This document shows positions 9,509 to 18,547 of a DNA stretch of 64,000 bases, piece by piece. The notes beneath the pieces are model-generated. The model worked only from the letters and a program-made list of their open reading frames with translations, did not search any database and had not been told where the DNA came from. The position numbers were made by a program, and so were the translations under genes. Source of the stretch: Pseudoxanthomonas japonensis (lineage in GTDB: Bacteria > Pseudomonadota > Gammaproteobacteria > Xanthomonadales > Xanthomonadaceae); the NCBI RefSeq assembly GCF_010093445.1, contig NZ_PDWW01000018.1, positions 27,812 through 91,811 of the forward strand. Reading direction: 5' to 3'. Within the stretch, counting starts at the first letter, position 1. Every line of letters starts with the position of its first letter.

Positions 9509-10242
9509 CCGGTTTCACCGTGTATCCCGCCATCGACGTGCGCGACGGCCGCGTCGTGCGCCTGGCGCAGGGCGACTATGCGCGCGAGACGCGCTACGAA
9601 GGCACGCCGCTCGAGGTCGCATCGCGCTATGCCGAACAGGGCGCGGATTGGCTGCACCTGGTCGATCTGGACGCCGCCCGTGCCGGCGGCTATACGCTGG
9701 CGCCGCTGCTGGGCGAGATCGCGCGGCACACGCGGCTGAAGGTGCAGACCGGCGGTGGCGTCCGTCAGCGCGACGACGTGGCCCGCATCCTCGATGCGGG
9801 CGCCGACCGCGTGGTGATTGGTTCGCTGGCGGTCCGCGAGCCGGAGACCGTGCTGGCCTGGCTGGCCGAATTCGGCAGCGAGCGCATCACCGTGGCGCTG
9901 GATTCGCGCCGCGACCGCGACGGCATCTGGCGCTTGCCCGTGCATGGCTGGACCGAAACGGCATCGGAAACGCTGGACGAACTCGCGCTGCGCTACGCCG
10001 ACGCCGGCCTGCACCACCTGCTGTGCACCGATATTGCACGCGACGGCATGCTGACCGGCTCGAACCTGGCGCTCTACGCCTACCTGCACGATACCGTGCC
10101 GTCGCTGGCAGTGCAGGCATCGGGGGGCGTCAGCGCAGTAGCCGACGTGGTGGGCGCACGTGACGCCGGATGCGCCGGCATCGTGCTCGGGCGCGCCTTG
10201 CTGGAAGGACGCTTCACGCTGCCGGAGGCGCTGGCATGCTGA
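9505..10242 (+). CDS. hisA: ProFAR isomerase (phosphoribosylformimino-AICAR-P isomerase)
   Basis: HisA opens the ribose ring of ProFAR to give PRFAR. It is a 245-residue TIM barrel beginning [17 protein letters not shown], with the catalytic Asp in AIDVRDG and the second in the [12 protein letters not shown] segment. I use the ATG at 9505, which overlaps the hisH stop (ATGA); the frame is open further upstream inside hisH, but homologous sequence starts here. Confidence 0.96.
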   Translation: MTGFTVYPAIDVRDGRVVRLAQGDYARETRYEGTPLEVASRYAEQGADWLHLVDLDAARAGGYTLAPLLGEIARHTRLKVQTGGGVRQRDDVARILDAGADRVVIGSLAVREPETVLAWLAEFGSERITVALDSRRDRDGIWRLPVHGWTETASETLDELALRYADAGLHHLLCTDIARDGMLTGSNLALYAYLHDTVPSLAVQASGGVSAVADVVGARDAGCAGIVLGRALLEGRFTLPEALAC

Positions 10243-11012
10243 GCCGGCGCATCATCCCGTGCCTGGACGTGCGCGAAGGACGCGTGGTCAAGGGCGTGAA
10301 GTTCCGCGACCACGTGGACATGGGCGACATCGCCGACCTGGCGCTGCGGTACCGCGACGAGGGCGCGGACGAACTGGTGTTCTACGACATCAGCGCCAGT
10401 CCCGAAGGACGTTCGGTGGACTACGCCTGGATCGAGCGGGTTTCGCGCCTGCTCGACATCCCGTTCTGCGTCGCCGGCGGCATCCGCAGTGTCGAGACGG
10501 CGCGGCGCGTGCTTTACAGTGGCGCCGACAAGGTGTCGGTGAATACGCCGGCGCTGGAACGCCCCGCGCTGATCGGCGAACTGGCCGAGGCCTTCGGCGT
10601 GCAATGCGTGGTGGTCGGCGTCGATTCGATCCTCGAGGCGGACGGTGAGTGGCGCGTACGCCGCTACACCGGCGACCCGTCGAAGATGCAGGGCGCGGGG
10701 CTGAGGACACTGGACTGGGTGGTGCAGGCGCAGCGGCTGGGTGCGGGCGAGATCGTGTTGAATTGCATGGACCAGGATGGCGTGCGCCGCGGCTACGATC
10801 TGTCGCAGCTCAAGGCGGTTCGTGCCGTGTGCGAGGTGCCGTTGATCGCGTCCGGCGGCGCGGGCGAGGTGGAGCATTTCGCGGACGTGTTCGCGCAGAC
10901 GGACGTGGACGGCGCGCTCGCGGCCAGCGTGTTCCACAGCGGACACATCAGGATTCCCGCGCTGAAGCGCGCATTGGCAGAGCAGGGCATCGAGGTGCGA
11001 CGTGGCGAATGA
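10236..11012 (+). CDS. hisF: Imidazole glycerol phosphate synthase, cyclase subunit
   Basis: HisF condenses PRFAR with ammonia from HisH to form IGP and AICAR. The 258-residue TIM barrel begins [20 protein letters not shown], with the catalytic Asp in CLDV and the second Asp in NCMDQDG. Phosphate-binding loops include [11 protein letters not shown] and [11 protein letters not shown]. The start is the ATG at 10236, overlapping hisA by seven bases; a longer upstream reading frame lacks family similarity. Confidence 0.96.
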   Translation: MLSRRIIPCLDVREGRVVKGVKFRDHVDMGDIADLALRYRDEGADELVFYDISASPEGRSVDYAWIERVSRLLDIPFCVAGGIRSVETARRVLYSGADKVSVNTPALERPALIGELAEAFGVQCVVVGVDSILEADGEWRVRRYTGDPSKMQGAGLRTLDWVVQAQRLGAGEIVLNCMDQDGVRRGYDLSQLKAVRAVCEVPLIASGGAGEVEHFADVFAQTDVDGALAASVFHSGHIRIPALKRALAEQGIEVRRGE

Positions 11013-11625
11013 CAACGGATCGTCCGGTTTCGATCCGGGCCGGCTTGACTGGGGCAAGGGCGATGGCCTGCTGCCTGTCGTGGTGCAGGACGCGTCGAAC
11101 CTGCGCGTGCTGATGCTGGGCTACATGAACCGTGAAGCGCTGGAAGCCACGCTCGCCAGCCGGCGCGTGACGTTCTTCAGCCGCAGCAAGCAGCGCCTGT
11201 GGACCAAGGGCGAAAGCTCGGGCCATGTGCTGGACCTGGTGTCGGTCGATGCCGACTGCGACGACGACACGCTGCTGGTGCTGGCGCACCCGCAAGGACC
11301 CACCTGCCATCTGCAGCGCGCCAGTTGCTTCCCGTCTGCGCCTTCGGCGTTCCTGTCGGACCTGGACGCGCTGGTCGCGCGGCGCGAGCGCGAGCGACCT
11401 GCGGACAGCTATACGACGCGCCTGTTCGAATCCGGCACACGCCGCATCGCGCAGAAGGTGGGCGAAGAGGGTGTCGAGACCGCGCTGGCGGCGGTCGCGC
11501 AGGACGAAACCGCCCTGCTCGGCGAGAGCGCCGACCTGCTGTACCACCTGACCGTCCTGCTGCGCGCGCGCGGCCTGTCGCTGGCCGATGCGGTCGACGT
11601 GCTGCGCGAGCGACACGGAGCCTGA
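11002..11625 (+). CDS. hisIE: Bifunctional phosphoribosyl-AMP cyclohydrolase / phosphoribosyl-ATP pyrophosphatase
   Basis: This 207-residue fusion performs the second and third histidine steps. The N-terminal HisI domain shows [32 protein letters not shown] and metal-binding cysteines in DADCDDDT and GPTCH. The C-terminal HisE domain shows [20 protein letters not shown] and [13 protein letters not shown]. The GTG start at 11002 overlaps the hisF end by eleven bases. It is the last gene of the operon; no clear hairpin terminator follows, only a single REP-like arm. Confidence 0.96.
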   Translation: MANDNGSSGFDPGRLDWGKGDGLLPVVVQDASNLRVLMLGYMNREALEATLASRRVTFFSRSKQRLWTKGESSGHVLDLVSVDADCDDDTLLVLAHPQGPTCHLQRASCFPSAPSAFLSDLDALVARRERERPADSYTTRLFESGTRRIAQKVGEEGVETALAAVAQDETALLGESADLLYHLTVLLRARGLSLADAVDVLRERHGA

Positions 11626-11644
11626 AGCGTTCCCGGTAGAGGGC

Positions 11645-11670
11645 GTGGGAGCGACGTAAGTCGCGAGCTT
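11645..11670. repeat. Single arm of the 24-bp REP-like family (copy 2, degenerate)
   Basis: The sequence from 11645 (GTGGGAGCGACGTAAGTCGCGA core) matches one arm of the inverted repeats at 2000-2063 and 28778-28844. The partner arm is missing or decayed; a loosely similar stretch follows around 11696-11735. It lies in the 161-bp gap between the histidine operon and the next gene. Confidence 0.7.
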
Positions 11671-11786
11671 CTTCGTGGGGCCGTCTGGCATCCTCATCGC
11701 GGGCGATCACCGTCGCGGTTCCTGTCGCACCTACAAGGAAACCGCCCCTGCGCCATAATCCGCCGGTCGCCCCCGCTGGAGTCGCC

Positions 11787-13370
11787 GTGCGCGCTTCGCT
11801 GACCGTCTTGCTGCTGGCCTGCCTGGCCGTCCCCGCCCATGCGCTGCCGCCGCCCTGCAGCAGCGGCTTTGTCTTCGAGGACCGCAACGGCAACGGCGTG
11901 CGCGATGCCGGCGAACCCGGCATCCCCGGCATCAAGGTCTCCGACGGCGTGCAACTGGTCACCACCAGCGCGGACGGCGGGTACGACGTGCCGTACGAGG
12001 ACGGTCGCACGCTGTTCGTCGTCAAGCCGGCCGGCTACGACGTGTCGGTGCGGCCGGACGGCATGCCGGATTTCTGGCACAACCGGCAGTACCACAAGGG
12101 CCCGGCGCTGAAGTACGGCGGCACTCCGCAACGCCAACCGGGCTGCAGGCATTTCGGCCTGCGTCCGCGTGGCGAAGCGACAACTGCCGGTGAATTCGAG
12201 GCCCTCTTGCTGGCCGACAGCCAGACCGCCTCGGTGCAGGACGTGGACTACTACTGGCGCGACATCGTGCAACCGCTGGTGGGCAAGCACGGCGCGTCGC
12301 TGGGGCTGACGCTGGGCGACATCGTCAACGACGACCTGGCGCTGTATCCCGAGATGCTGCGCACGACGATGAGCCTGCAGGTGCCGTGGCTGTTCATTCC
12401 CGGCAACCATGACCTCGATTTCGATGCCGCCAGCGACGCGGATTCGCTGCGTACGTTCCGCCACCACCTGGGGCCGGACACGTTTGCATGGGAAGAGGAC
12501 GCGGTGACCTTCATCGGGCTGGACGACATCATCTACCGGCCGGGCGAGTCGCCGTCCTACCTGGGCGGACTGCGCGAGGATCAGTTCGCCTTCCTGCAGG
12601 CGTACCTGCCGACCGTGCGCAGGGATCGCCTGCTGGTGATCGGCGTGCATATCCCGTTCTTCGAGGAGGGCGCGCGTGGGTTCCGCGCGGCGGATCGCGA
12701 GCGGCTGTTCGCGCTGCTGAGGGATTTTCCGCACGTGCTGCTGCTCAGTGGGCATACCCACACGCAGCGTCACTGGTACCACGATGCCGCCACCGGCTGG
12801 CACGGCACGCAGCCGCTGCACGAGTACAACGTCGGCGCGGCCTGTGGTGCGTACTGGTCGGGCGTCAAGGATGCGGCGGGTATTCCGGACAGCACCATGG
12901 CCGACGGCACGCCGAATGGCCATGCGCGCTTGCGCGTGCGGAAGGGCGGCGAGTACACGCTGTCGTGGCATGCGGCGCGCGCGAAGGACGACAGCGGCAT
13001 TGGCCTGCATGCACCGAACGTCCTCCGCAAGGGGGCGTACCCGGCCTGGGGCGTCTACGCGAACGTCTACATGGGCGAGGCGGACACGCGGGTGGAGTAC
13101 CGGGTCGACGGCGGCGAGTGGAAGGCGATGAAGCGCGTCGAGCAGCCCGATCCATCGCTGCTGGTGGAGAACATGCGCGACGACCTGGCCGACGCACTGC
13201 GTGGCTACGACCGCTCCCCCGAAGCCGAACCGTCGCATCACCTGTGGCGCGGCGCACTGCCCACCGATCTTGCCGAGGGCGAGCATCGCGTGGAGGTCCG
13301 TGCCTTCGACCGCTGGCGCGGCGAGACCACCGCCCACACGAGCTACCGTCTGCAGACCGCCACACCCTGA
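11787..13370 (+). CDS. Secreted calcineurin-like metallophosphoesterase with SdrD-B-like N-domain
   Basis: This 527-residue protein is predicted to be exported (signal peptide ending near PAHA-LPPP). Residues ~27-100 form a Cna-B/SdrD-B-like beta domain (FVFEDRNGNGVRDAGEPGIP). A metallophosphoesterase core follows with LLADSQ (D144), GDIVNDD (177-183), GNHD (206-209) and LSGHTHTQRH, the usual two-metal ligands. The C-terminal ~150 residues resemble the beta-rich domain found in such proteins. The first metal motif is D-x-Q rather than D-x-H, a known variation. It starts at GTG 11787. The substrate is unknown, perhaps a phosphomonoester or phosphodiester in the periplasm. Confidence 0.85.
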   Translation: MRASLTVLLLACLAVPAHALPPPCSSGFVFEDRNGNGVRDAGEPGIPGIKVSDGVQLVTTSADGGYDVPYEDGRTLFVVKPAGYDVSVRPDGMPDFWHNRQYHKGPALKYGGTPQRQPGCRHFGLRPRGEATTAGEFEALLLADSQTASVQDVDYYWRDIVQPLVGKHGASLGLTLGDIVNDDLALYPEMLRTTMSLQVPWLFIPGNHDLDFDAASDADSLRTFRHHLGPDTFAWEEDAVTFIGLDDIIYRPGESPSYLGGLREDQFAFLQAYLPTVRRDRLLVIGVHIPFFEEGARGFRAADRERLFALLRDFPHVLLLSGHTHTQRHWYHDAATGWHGTQPLHEYNVGAACGAYWSGVKDAAGIPDSTMADGTPNGHARLRVRKGGEYTLSWHAARAKDDSGIGLHAPNVLRKGAYPAWGVYANVYMGEADTRVEYRVDGGEWKAMKRVEQPDPSLLVENMRDDLADALRGYDRSPEAEPSHHLWRGALPTDLAEGEHRVEVRAFDRWRGETTAHTSYRLQTATP

Positions 13371-13372
13371 CC

Positions 13373-13948
13373 ATGGCCAGCCCGGACCTGCCCATCGAGC
13401 ACTTCGCCGATCCGGCCGCGTGGGAATGCTGGCTGGAACGTCATCCGCAGTCGTCAGGCGTGTGGCTGAAGATCGCCAAGAAGGACACCGGCATTCCGTC
13501 GGTGACGTATCCCGAAGCGCTCGACGTCGCGCTGTGCCATGGCTGGATCGACGGGCAGAAGAAGGGCTTCGACGCGCAGTTCTTCCTGCAGCGCTTTACG
13601 CCGCGTCGCGCGCGCAGCACCTGGTCGAAGATCAACGTGGCGAAGATCGACACCTTGAGCGCGGCGGGCCGCATGCGGCCGGCGGGACTGCGCGAAGTCG
13701 AAGCCGCGAAGGCGGACGGACGCTGGGACGCGGCCTACGACGGCGCGAGGTCGATGGACGTGCCGCCCGAGCTGGCGAAGGCGCTGGCCAGAAACCGCAA
13801 GGCCAAGGCGTTCTTCGACACGCTGGACAAGACCAACCGCTATGCCGTGTGCTGGCGCGTGCAGACGGCAGTGAAGCCGGAAACGAAGCAGGCGCGGGTG
13901 GAGAAGCTGGTCGCCATGCTTGCCCGGGGCGAGAAGATCCACGGGTGA
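13373..13948 (+). CDS. YdeI/OmpD-associated family protein
   Basis: A 191-residue protein of the YdeI/OmdA family, sometimes labelled bacteriocin-protection protein. Typical features are the N-terminal FADPAAWECWLERHPQSSGV, the central CHGWIDGQKKGFD and RFTPRRARSTWSKIN, and the C-terminal Arg/Lys-rich helix with ARVEKLVAMLARGEKIHG. It starts two bases after the phosphoesterase stop, so the two are likely co-transcribed. The molecular role in this organism is not known. Confidence 0.85.
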   Translation: MASPDLPIEHFADPAAWECWLERHPQSSGVWLKIAKKDTGIPSVTYPEALDVALCHGWIDGQKKGFDAQFFLQRFTPRRARSTWSKINVAKIDTLSAAGRMRPAGLREVEAAKADGRWDAAYDGARSMDVPPELAKALARNRKAKAFFDTLDKTNRYAVCWRVQTAVKPETKQARVEKLVAMLARGEKIHG

Positions 13949-14040
13949 GGGGCTGCCGACAGGCGGTGGCCTGGCCGGTCCCGGTGCGTTTCAGCGTGGG
14001 GTAGCATGATGCCGTCAGGGGGCGGCGACAGGGGGTTTCG

Positions 14041-14910
14041 ATGTTCCAGTGTTTTGATTCCGGTTTGCCCGTGGGCAAGCTGGACCGCGTTCCGTTCACC
14101 TTCAAGCATCGCCTGCTGGACCATCCGGCGCTGACCATGGAGGGACTGGCCGAGTCGCTGCCGCAGTTGTCCCCGGAGTGCATCACCTACTCCAAGGGCC
14201 TGTCCGACCTGTCGATCAACTTCGACCGCGCGCATCTCGAGCACGGCAATGGCCTCAGCCTGCGCGAGACCATCGAGACGATACGCACCTCCAACTCGTA
14301 CATCGCGGTGCGCGACCCGGTAGCGCACCCGGCGTTCCGCGACCTGTACGAGTCCCTGCGCGCCGAGATGACGGAACTGCAGCGCCAGAGCGGCAACTCG
14401 CAGGCGATCCACGAACCGCGCATGTGGCTGTTCATCGCATCGCCCAATGCAATGACGCCGTTCCACTTCGACCGCTATTCGAACGTGCTCATGCAGATCC
14501 GCGGCAGCAAGGAAGTGGCCGTATTCCCGAACTTCCGGCCCGACATCGTGCCGGTGGACATCTGCGAGGCCTACATGGACCGCAAGGAAGTGCAGGCACC
14601 CTGGCACCCGGACCTGGACGCGCATGCGATCAAGTTCGATTTCCGGCCGGGCGATACGCTGCATATTCCCTACACCTCCGGCCACTACGTGAAGAACGGA
14701 CCGGAGGATGTGTCGATCTCGCTGTCGTTCTTCTTCCAGACCGACGAAACGCTGCGCTGGACGCGGGCGATGCAGTTCAACCATCGCGTCCGCAAGCGCG
14801 TGCAGCGCTTCGGCGTGACGCCGTCGCCTGTCGGGCATAACCGGTATGTGGACGGCGCAAAGGCCAGGGCGCTGCCGCTGCTGTCGATGATGTGGAGGCT
14901 GGCCAGCTGA
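14041..14910 (+). CDS. Cupin-like (JmjC-type) iron/2-oxoglutarate enzyme homologue
   Basis: A 289-residue protein of the cupin_8/JmjC-like superfamily. The metal triad is suggested by H142 and D144 in TPFHFDRYSN and a later His, probably H215, in IPYTSGHYVKNG. VLMQIRGSKEVAVFPN and RPGDTLHIP are typical double-stranded beta-helix strands. It may be an Fe(II)/2-oxoglutarate hydroxylase, but the substrate cannot be read from sequence. A GGGGG ribosome site precedes the ATG, and a strong terminator follows. Confidence 0.8.
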   Translation: MFQCFDSGLPVGKLDRVPFTFKHRLLDHPALTMEGLAESLPQLSPECITYSKGLSDLSINFDRAHLEHGNGLSLRETIETIRTSNSYIAVRDPVAHPAFRDLYESLRAEMTELQRQSGNSQAIHEPRMWLFIASPNAMTPFHFDRYSNVLMQIRGSKEVAVFPNFRPDIVPVDICEAYMDRKEVQAPWHPDLDAHAIKFDFRPGDTLHIPYTSGHYVKNGPEDVSISLSFFFQTDETLRWTRAMQFNHRVRKRVQRFGVTPSPVGHNRYVDGAKARALPLLSMMWRLAS

Positions 14911-14934
14911 AACCCCGCAAGCCCTGAAACGCGG

Positions 14935-14958
14935 AACGCCCCTCGTCGAGGGGCGTTT
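14935..14958 (+). terminator. Rho-independent terminator after the cupin-like gene
   Basis: A GC-rich stem (ACGCCCCTCG paired with CGAGGGGCGT, tiny loop) is followed by TTT. It lies 25 bases after the cupin-like stop codon. Confidence 0.8.
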
Positions 14959-15089
14959 CCTGTGAGGACCTGGCGGGCGAGCGGAGGCTGGCGGGCTGGG
15001 TTCACATGGCTGGCTGGCGGATGGCTGGCTTGCGACGTGGCGCGCAGTCTAGGCAATCGCGCAACGCCGTGCAGGAACGCGAATCGCTC

Positions 15090-15971
15090 TCACCGCGACG
15101 CACGGCTGGCGCGGACGCTCAGCCACGCGCCGGCCAGCAGCAGGACGACCGCCACCGCCTGTATCCAGTGCGCCTCCGCACGGCCCGATGCCACCAGCAG
15201 CAGGGTGGACAGCAGCGGCGCGAGGTAGGACAGGCTGCCGAGCAGGGCGATGTCGCCGTGCTTGGTGCCGTGGTCCCACAGCCAGAACGCCGCGCCCACC
15301 GGCCCGATGCCCATCAGCAACAGCACGACCCACTGGCCCGCGGTCGGCACGACGGTCTGTTCGCTGAGCAGGTGCGCGACCGTGCCCAGCACGGCGACCC
15401 CCGCACAGCCCACGGTGATGGCCGCGGTGGGCACGTCGGCGTAGCGGCGATTGAGCACCGAATACAGCGACCAGATCAGCGCCGCGCCCAGTGCCGCGAG
15501 ATAACCCGGAACGTGGGCGGGTTCGACCTGCAGACCACGGCCGCGGGTGACCAGCAGGACAGCAGCGACCAATCCGAGCGCGGTGCCCAGCCATTGGCCC
15601 GGCCGCACCGCGACGCCGCCGATGAGGCCCGCGAACACCACGATCAGCAGCGGCCACAGGTAGTTCAGCAGGTTGGCTTCCACCGCCGGCGCGCGTTTCA
15701 GCGCGATGAAGTACAGCGCGTGGTAGCCGAACAGCGCGAACGTCGACAGCGCGAGCGCAGGCAGTGGCTGACGCAGCTCACGCCAGCCTGCGGTGCCGCG
15801 CAGCGTGGCGCGGACCAGCCCCAGGACGGCGGCAATGCCGAAGCCGATCGCCAGTACCTGGAATGGCGGCAGGTTGCCGGTCGCCGTCGTGAGCAGGGCC
15901 AACGACGCCCACAGCAGGATCGCGACCAGCCCGACCAGCGTGGCCTGTCGCTGCGCGGCGGCGCCGTTCAC
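15090..15971 (-). CDS. EamA/DMT-family transporter, YddG-like
   Basis: A 293-residue inner-membrane protein with about ten hydrophobic helices in two EamA repeats. The segment [18 protein letters not shown] resembles YddG-type exporters of aromatic amino acids. Its GTG start overlaps the mtnC stop by four bases (GTGA), so it is translated with the methionine salvage genes. That context makes export of a sulfur or amino-acid metabolite possible, but the substrate is inference only. Confidence 0.85.
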   Translation of the reverse strand: MNGAAAQRQATLVGLVAILLWASLALLTTATGNLPPFQVLAIGFGIAAVLGLVRATLRGTAGWRELRQPLPALALSTFALFGYHALYFIALKRAPAVEANLLNYLWPLLIVVFAGLIGGVAVRPGQWLGTALGLVAAVLLVTRGRGLQVEPAHVPGYLAALGAALIWSLYSVLNRRYADVPTAAITVGCAGVAVLGTVAHLLSEQTVVPTAGQWVVLLLMGIGPVGAAFWLWDHGTKHGDIALLGSLSYLAPLLSTLLLVASGRAEAHWIQAVAVVLLLAGAWLSVRASRASR

Positions 15972-16672
15972 GCGGTAGGCAGCGGAATGTCGGCGAAGGA
16001 CACGACGCGTGCGTGCCCGCGCGATGCGTCGCCGGTCCGCGGCTGCGGGTAGTCGTCGAGCCGGTCCACCAGCTGCGTCTGCAGGCCGGCCTCGCGCGCA
16101 GCGTCCAGTTCCTCGACGACGTCGGACAGGAACAGGATGCGCTCAGGTGCGATGCCGATGCGGTCCGCGATCGTGCGGTAGCTGTCGGCCTCGCGCTTGC
16201 CGCCGATCTCGGTGTCGAACCAGCCGGAGAACAGCGGCGTCAGGTCGCCCGCATCGCTGTGGCCGAAGAACAGCTTCTGTGCCGGCACGGAGCCGGACGA
16301 GTACACGTAGAGCGGATAGCCCTGCGCATGCCAGTCGCGCAGCGCCGGCGCGGCGTCGGGATAGATGTGCGCGGCGAAGTCGGCATCGCGGTAGCCGGCT
16401 TCCCAGATCAGGCCCTGCAGCGCCTTCAGCGCGGTGTGCTTGCGGTCCTGGTCGATCCAGCCCTGCAGCGTCTCGACGATGACGTCGTCGCTGCAGATGC
16501 TGCCGTGTTCCGTGGCCACCACGTCCAGCCAGCGGCGGACGTCCGGTTCCTGCCCGTGCTCGCGCACGAAGCCGGGCAGGGCACGCCGCGCATACGGGAA
16601 CAGCACGTCCTTCACGAACGAGATGCTGCTGGTGGTGCCTTCGATGTCGGTGAGGATGGCGGAAACGGGCAT
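15968..16672 (-). CDS. mtnC: Enolase-phosphatase E1 (methionine salvage)
   Basis: MtnC converts 2,3-diketo-5-methylthiopentyl-1-phosphate to the acireductone by enolisation and dephosphorylation. The 234-residue HAD protein has [20 protein letters not shown] with the nucleophile Asp, [13 protein letters not shown], and [12 protein letters not shown] for metal binding. I chose the ATG at 16672, which follows an AGGAA ribosome site; the frame is open 63 bases further up but without similarity. It lies downstream of mtnD and mtnB on the same strand. Confidence 0.95.
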   Translation of the reverse strand: MPVSAILTDIEGTTSSISFVKDVLFPYARRALPGFVREHGQEPDVRRWLDVVATEHGSICSDDVIVETLQGWIDQDRKHTALKALQGLIWEAGYRDADFAAHIYPDAAPALRDWHAQGYPLYVYSSGSVPAQKLFFGHSDAGDLTPLFSGWFDTEIGGKREADSYRTIADRIGIAPERILFLSDVVEELDAAREAGLQTQLVDRLDDYPQPRTGDASRGHARVVSFADIPLPTA

Positions 16673-16685
16673 GGGATTCCTGTAG

Positions 16686-16743
16686 AGCGGAGCTCGCTCC
16701 GCTGCGCTTGTTCGGACGGTTGTGCAGCCGGGCAAGCCCGGCT
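16686..16743. repeat. Two small REP-like hairpins between mtnC and mtnD
   Basis: AGCGGAG/CTCCGCT arms lie at 16686-16692 and 16697-16703, and AGCCGGGC/GCCCGGCT arms at 16726-16733 and 16736-16743. Both have the short-loop GTAG-type hairpin look of dispersed repeats in xanthomonads. In the transcript they separate mtnD from mtnC and could affect processing. Confidence 0.65.
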
Positions 16744-16751
16744 CTGGACGG

Positions 16752-17312
16752 TCAATGGCCGTCGGTCAGGCCTTCGTAGCGCGGGAACTGCTGCGCCAGC
16801 GTGGTGCCGGTGAAGTGGCCCACCCAGCCGTCCGGCTCGGTGAAGAAGCGGATGGCGACGAAGCTCGGTTCCGGCCCCATGTCGAACCAGTGCAGCGTGC
16901 TGTCGGGCACGCCGATCAGGTCGTCCTTCACGCACTCGACCTCGTAGACCTTGTCGCCCAGGTGCAGGGTGAACAGGCCCGAGCCGGCCACGAAGAAACG
17001 CACTTCGTCTTCCTTGTGGTAATGCTCGTCGAGGAACTTGGCGCGCATCGCCTCGCGCTGCGGGTTGTCCGGCGCGATGCTGACCACGTCGACGGTCTTG
17101 AATCCGCGCTCGGCGACCAGCCGGTCGATGTCGGCGCGGTAGGCGTCGATCACGTCCTCCGGCGAAGCACCGGGCGCGATCGCCTTGCTGGCTTTCCAGC
17201 GTTCGAAGGTCACGCCGAGCTTCTTCAGTTCGGTGGCGATGAAGTCGGGGTCGTAACTGGCGAACTCCGGCGTGGCCGGGTCGGATTCGTTGAAGATGCG
17301 CAGGCGGCTCAT
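16752..17312 (-). CDS. mtnD: Acireductone dioxygenase
   Basis: MtnD oxidises the acireductone to 2-keto-4-methylthiobutyrate and formate (iron form) in methionine salvage. The 186-residue cupin has the metal motif [13 protein letters not shown] and a later ligand His in STLHWFDMG. The start at [10 protein letters not shown] (ATG 17312) matches the family. It is between mtnB and mtnC. Confidence 0.96.
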   Translation of the reverse strand: MSRLRIFNESDPATPEFASYDPDFIATELKKLGVTFERWKASKAIAPGASPEDVIDAYRADIDRLVAERGFKTVDVVSIAPDNPQREAMRAKFLDEHYHKEDEVRFFVAGSGLFTLHLGDKVYEVECVKDDLIGVPDSTLHWFDMGPEPSFVAIRFFTEPDGWVGHFTGTTLAQQFPRYEGLTDGH

Positions 17313-17407
17313 GGCGATGGCGTGAGGCGGCGAGGGGGACGCTAGGGTAGCAAACCCGGTCCCTGCGCCCTGTTGCAACATCGGAACGGCGCGATAACCG
17401 CCGGTTA

Positions 17408-18049
17408 TCAGCGCCGGCAGCCGAGCTTGCGCAGCTCCAGTTCCGCGGCGAACAGGAACTCGAACGCCTCCAAGTGGCGGCGTGCTTCGGCCATCGTGCG
17501 GCCCCACGCATACAGGCCGTGGCCGTCGATCAGGTAGCCCCACAGCGGCTGGCTGTCGAGCAGCGCGTCGACCTGCGCGGCCAGCGTGGGCATGTCCTGG
17601 GTGTTGGCGAACACCGGCACGTCAATGGCCATCTCGTGCGTGCTGTTGCCGTGGAAGGCCTTCAGCAGCTCGAAGCCTTCCAGGCGGACGTGGCCGGCGC
17701 CGGCGAACAGGCGCGACGCCACGGTCTGCACCAGCGAATGGGTGTGGAGCACGCAGCCGATCTCGGGGTAGCGGCGGTACAGCTGCGTGTGCAGCAGCGT
17801 TTCCGCAGACGGGCGATGGTCGCTCCCGACCGCCTTGCCGTCGAAATCCACCACCATGATGTCCCCCTCAACCAGACGCCCCTTGTCGCGGCCGGAAACG
17901 GTGATCGCGGCATGCCGCTCGTCCAGCCGCTGCGAGAAATTGCTGCTGGTGGCCGGCGTCCAGCCCAGCTGCGCCAGTTCGCGCACGTTGGAAATGATGG
18001 ACTGCGCGCGGTCGCGCAGCTGGTCGGCGTCGTAGGGCAGGGTGTTCAT
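17408..18049 (-). CDS. mtnB: Methylthioribulose-1-phosphate dehydratase
   Basis: MtnB dehydrates 5-methylthioribulose-1-phosphate, the step before mtnC and mtnD. The 213-residue class II aldolase fold shows SSNFSQR, VSGRDKG, and zinc-ligand histidines in VLHTHS and [14 protein letters not shown] use ATG 18049 ([10 protein letters not shown]); a longer frame upstream has no similarity. A gap of about 95 bases separates it from mtnD. Confidence 0.95.
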   Translation of the reverse strand: MNTLPYDADQLRDRAQSIISNVRELAQLGWTPATSSNFSQRLDERHAAITVSGRDKGRLVEGDIMVVDFDGKAVGSDHRPSAETLLHTQLYRRYPEIGCVLHTHSLVQTVASRLFAGAGHVRLEGFELLKAFHGNSTHEMAIDVPVFANTQDMPTLAAQVDALLDSQPLWGYLIDGHGLYAWGRTMAEARRHLEAFEFLFAAELELRKLGCRR

Positions 18050-18160
18050 GCCGCGCATTCTAGCGGAAGGCCCGCGGCGCCCCTGTCGATTGATCCAGCG
18101 CAATGCGGCCGCCGGTCGCCGCGCGGAGACTGGCTACTCCCTTCCGCAGGTACCCAGCCG

Positions 18161-18490
18161 ATGAGCCACGATGCCTCCCGCCGCCGCTTCCTGACCACCA
18201 CCCTGACTGCCGCGGCCGTAGCGCCGCTGGCCTGGCACAGCCTGCGTGCCGACGCCGCCGCACCGGCCGCGTTGCCGAAGCTGGATGCCGCCAATCCCAC
18301 CGCCAAGGCGCTGGCCTATACCGACAATGCGGCGACCGCCAAGCATCCCAAGCACAAGGCGGGCGACCATTGCGCGAACTGCAATTTCTTCAAGGCCGCC
18401 GCGGGCCAGGCCTACGGCCCCTGCACACTGTTCCCCAAGAACTCGGTGGCCGCGGCTGGCTGGTGCAGTGCCTGGGCCAGGAAGCCCTGA
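18161..18490 (+). CDS. High-potential iron-sulfur protein (HiPIP), Tat-exported
   Basis: A 109-residue soluble electron carrier with one [4Fe-4S] cluster, likely periplasmic. Four cysteines (C71, C74, C88, C102) in CANC, GPCTLF and GWCSAW give the HiPIP pattern. The N-terminus has a twin-arginine signal (SRRRFLTTT), expected because HiPIPs fold with their cluster before export. The start is ATG 18161. It stands alone and ends in a strong terminator. Confidence 0.93.
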   Translation: MSHDASRRRFLTTTLTAAAVAPLAWHSLRADAAAPAALPKLDAANPTAKALAYTDNAATAKHPKHKAGDHCANCNFFKAAAGQAYGPCTLFPKNSVAAAGWCSAWARKP

Positions 18491-18500
18491 CAGGACGTGA

Positions 18501-18530
18501 AAAAAAAGCGCGGCCTGGCCGCGCTTTTTT
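18501..18530. terminator. Bidirectional rho-independent terminator
   Basis: AAAAAAAGCGCGGCC and GGCCGCGCTTTTTT flank a short loop. It serves the HiPIP gene on the plus strand and the convergent permease on the minus strand. Confidence 0.88.
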
Positions 18531-18547
18531 CACCCCCGGAGCCGGGT

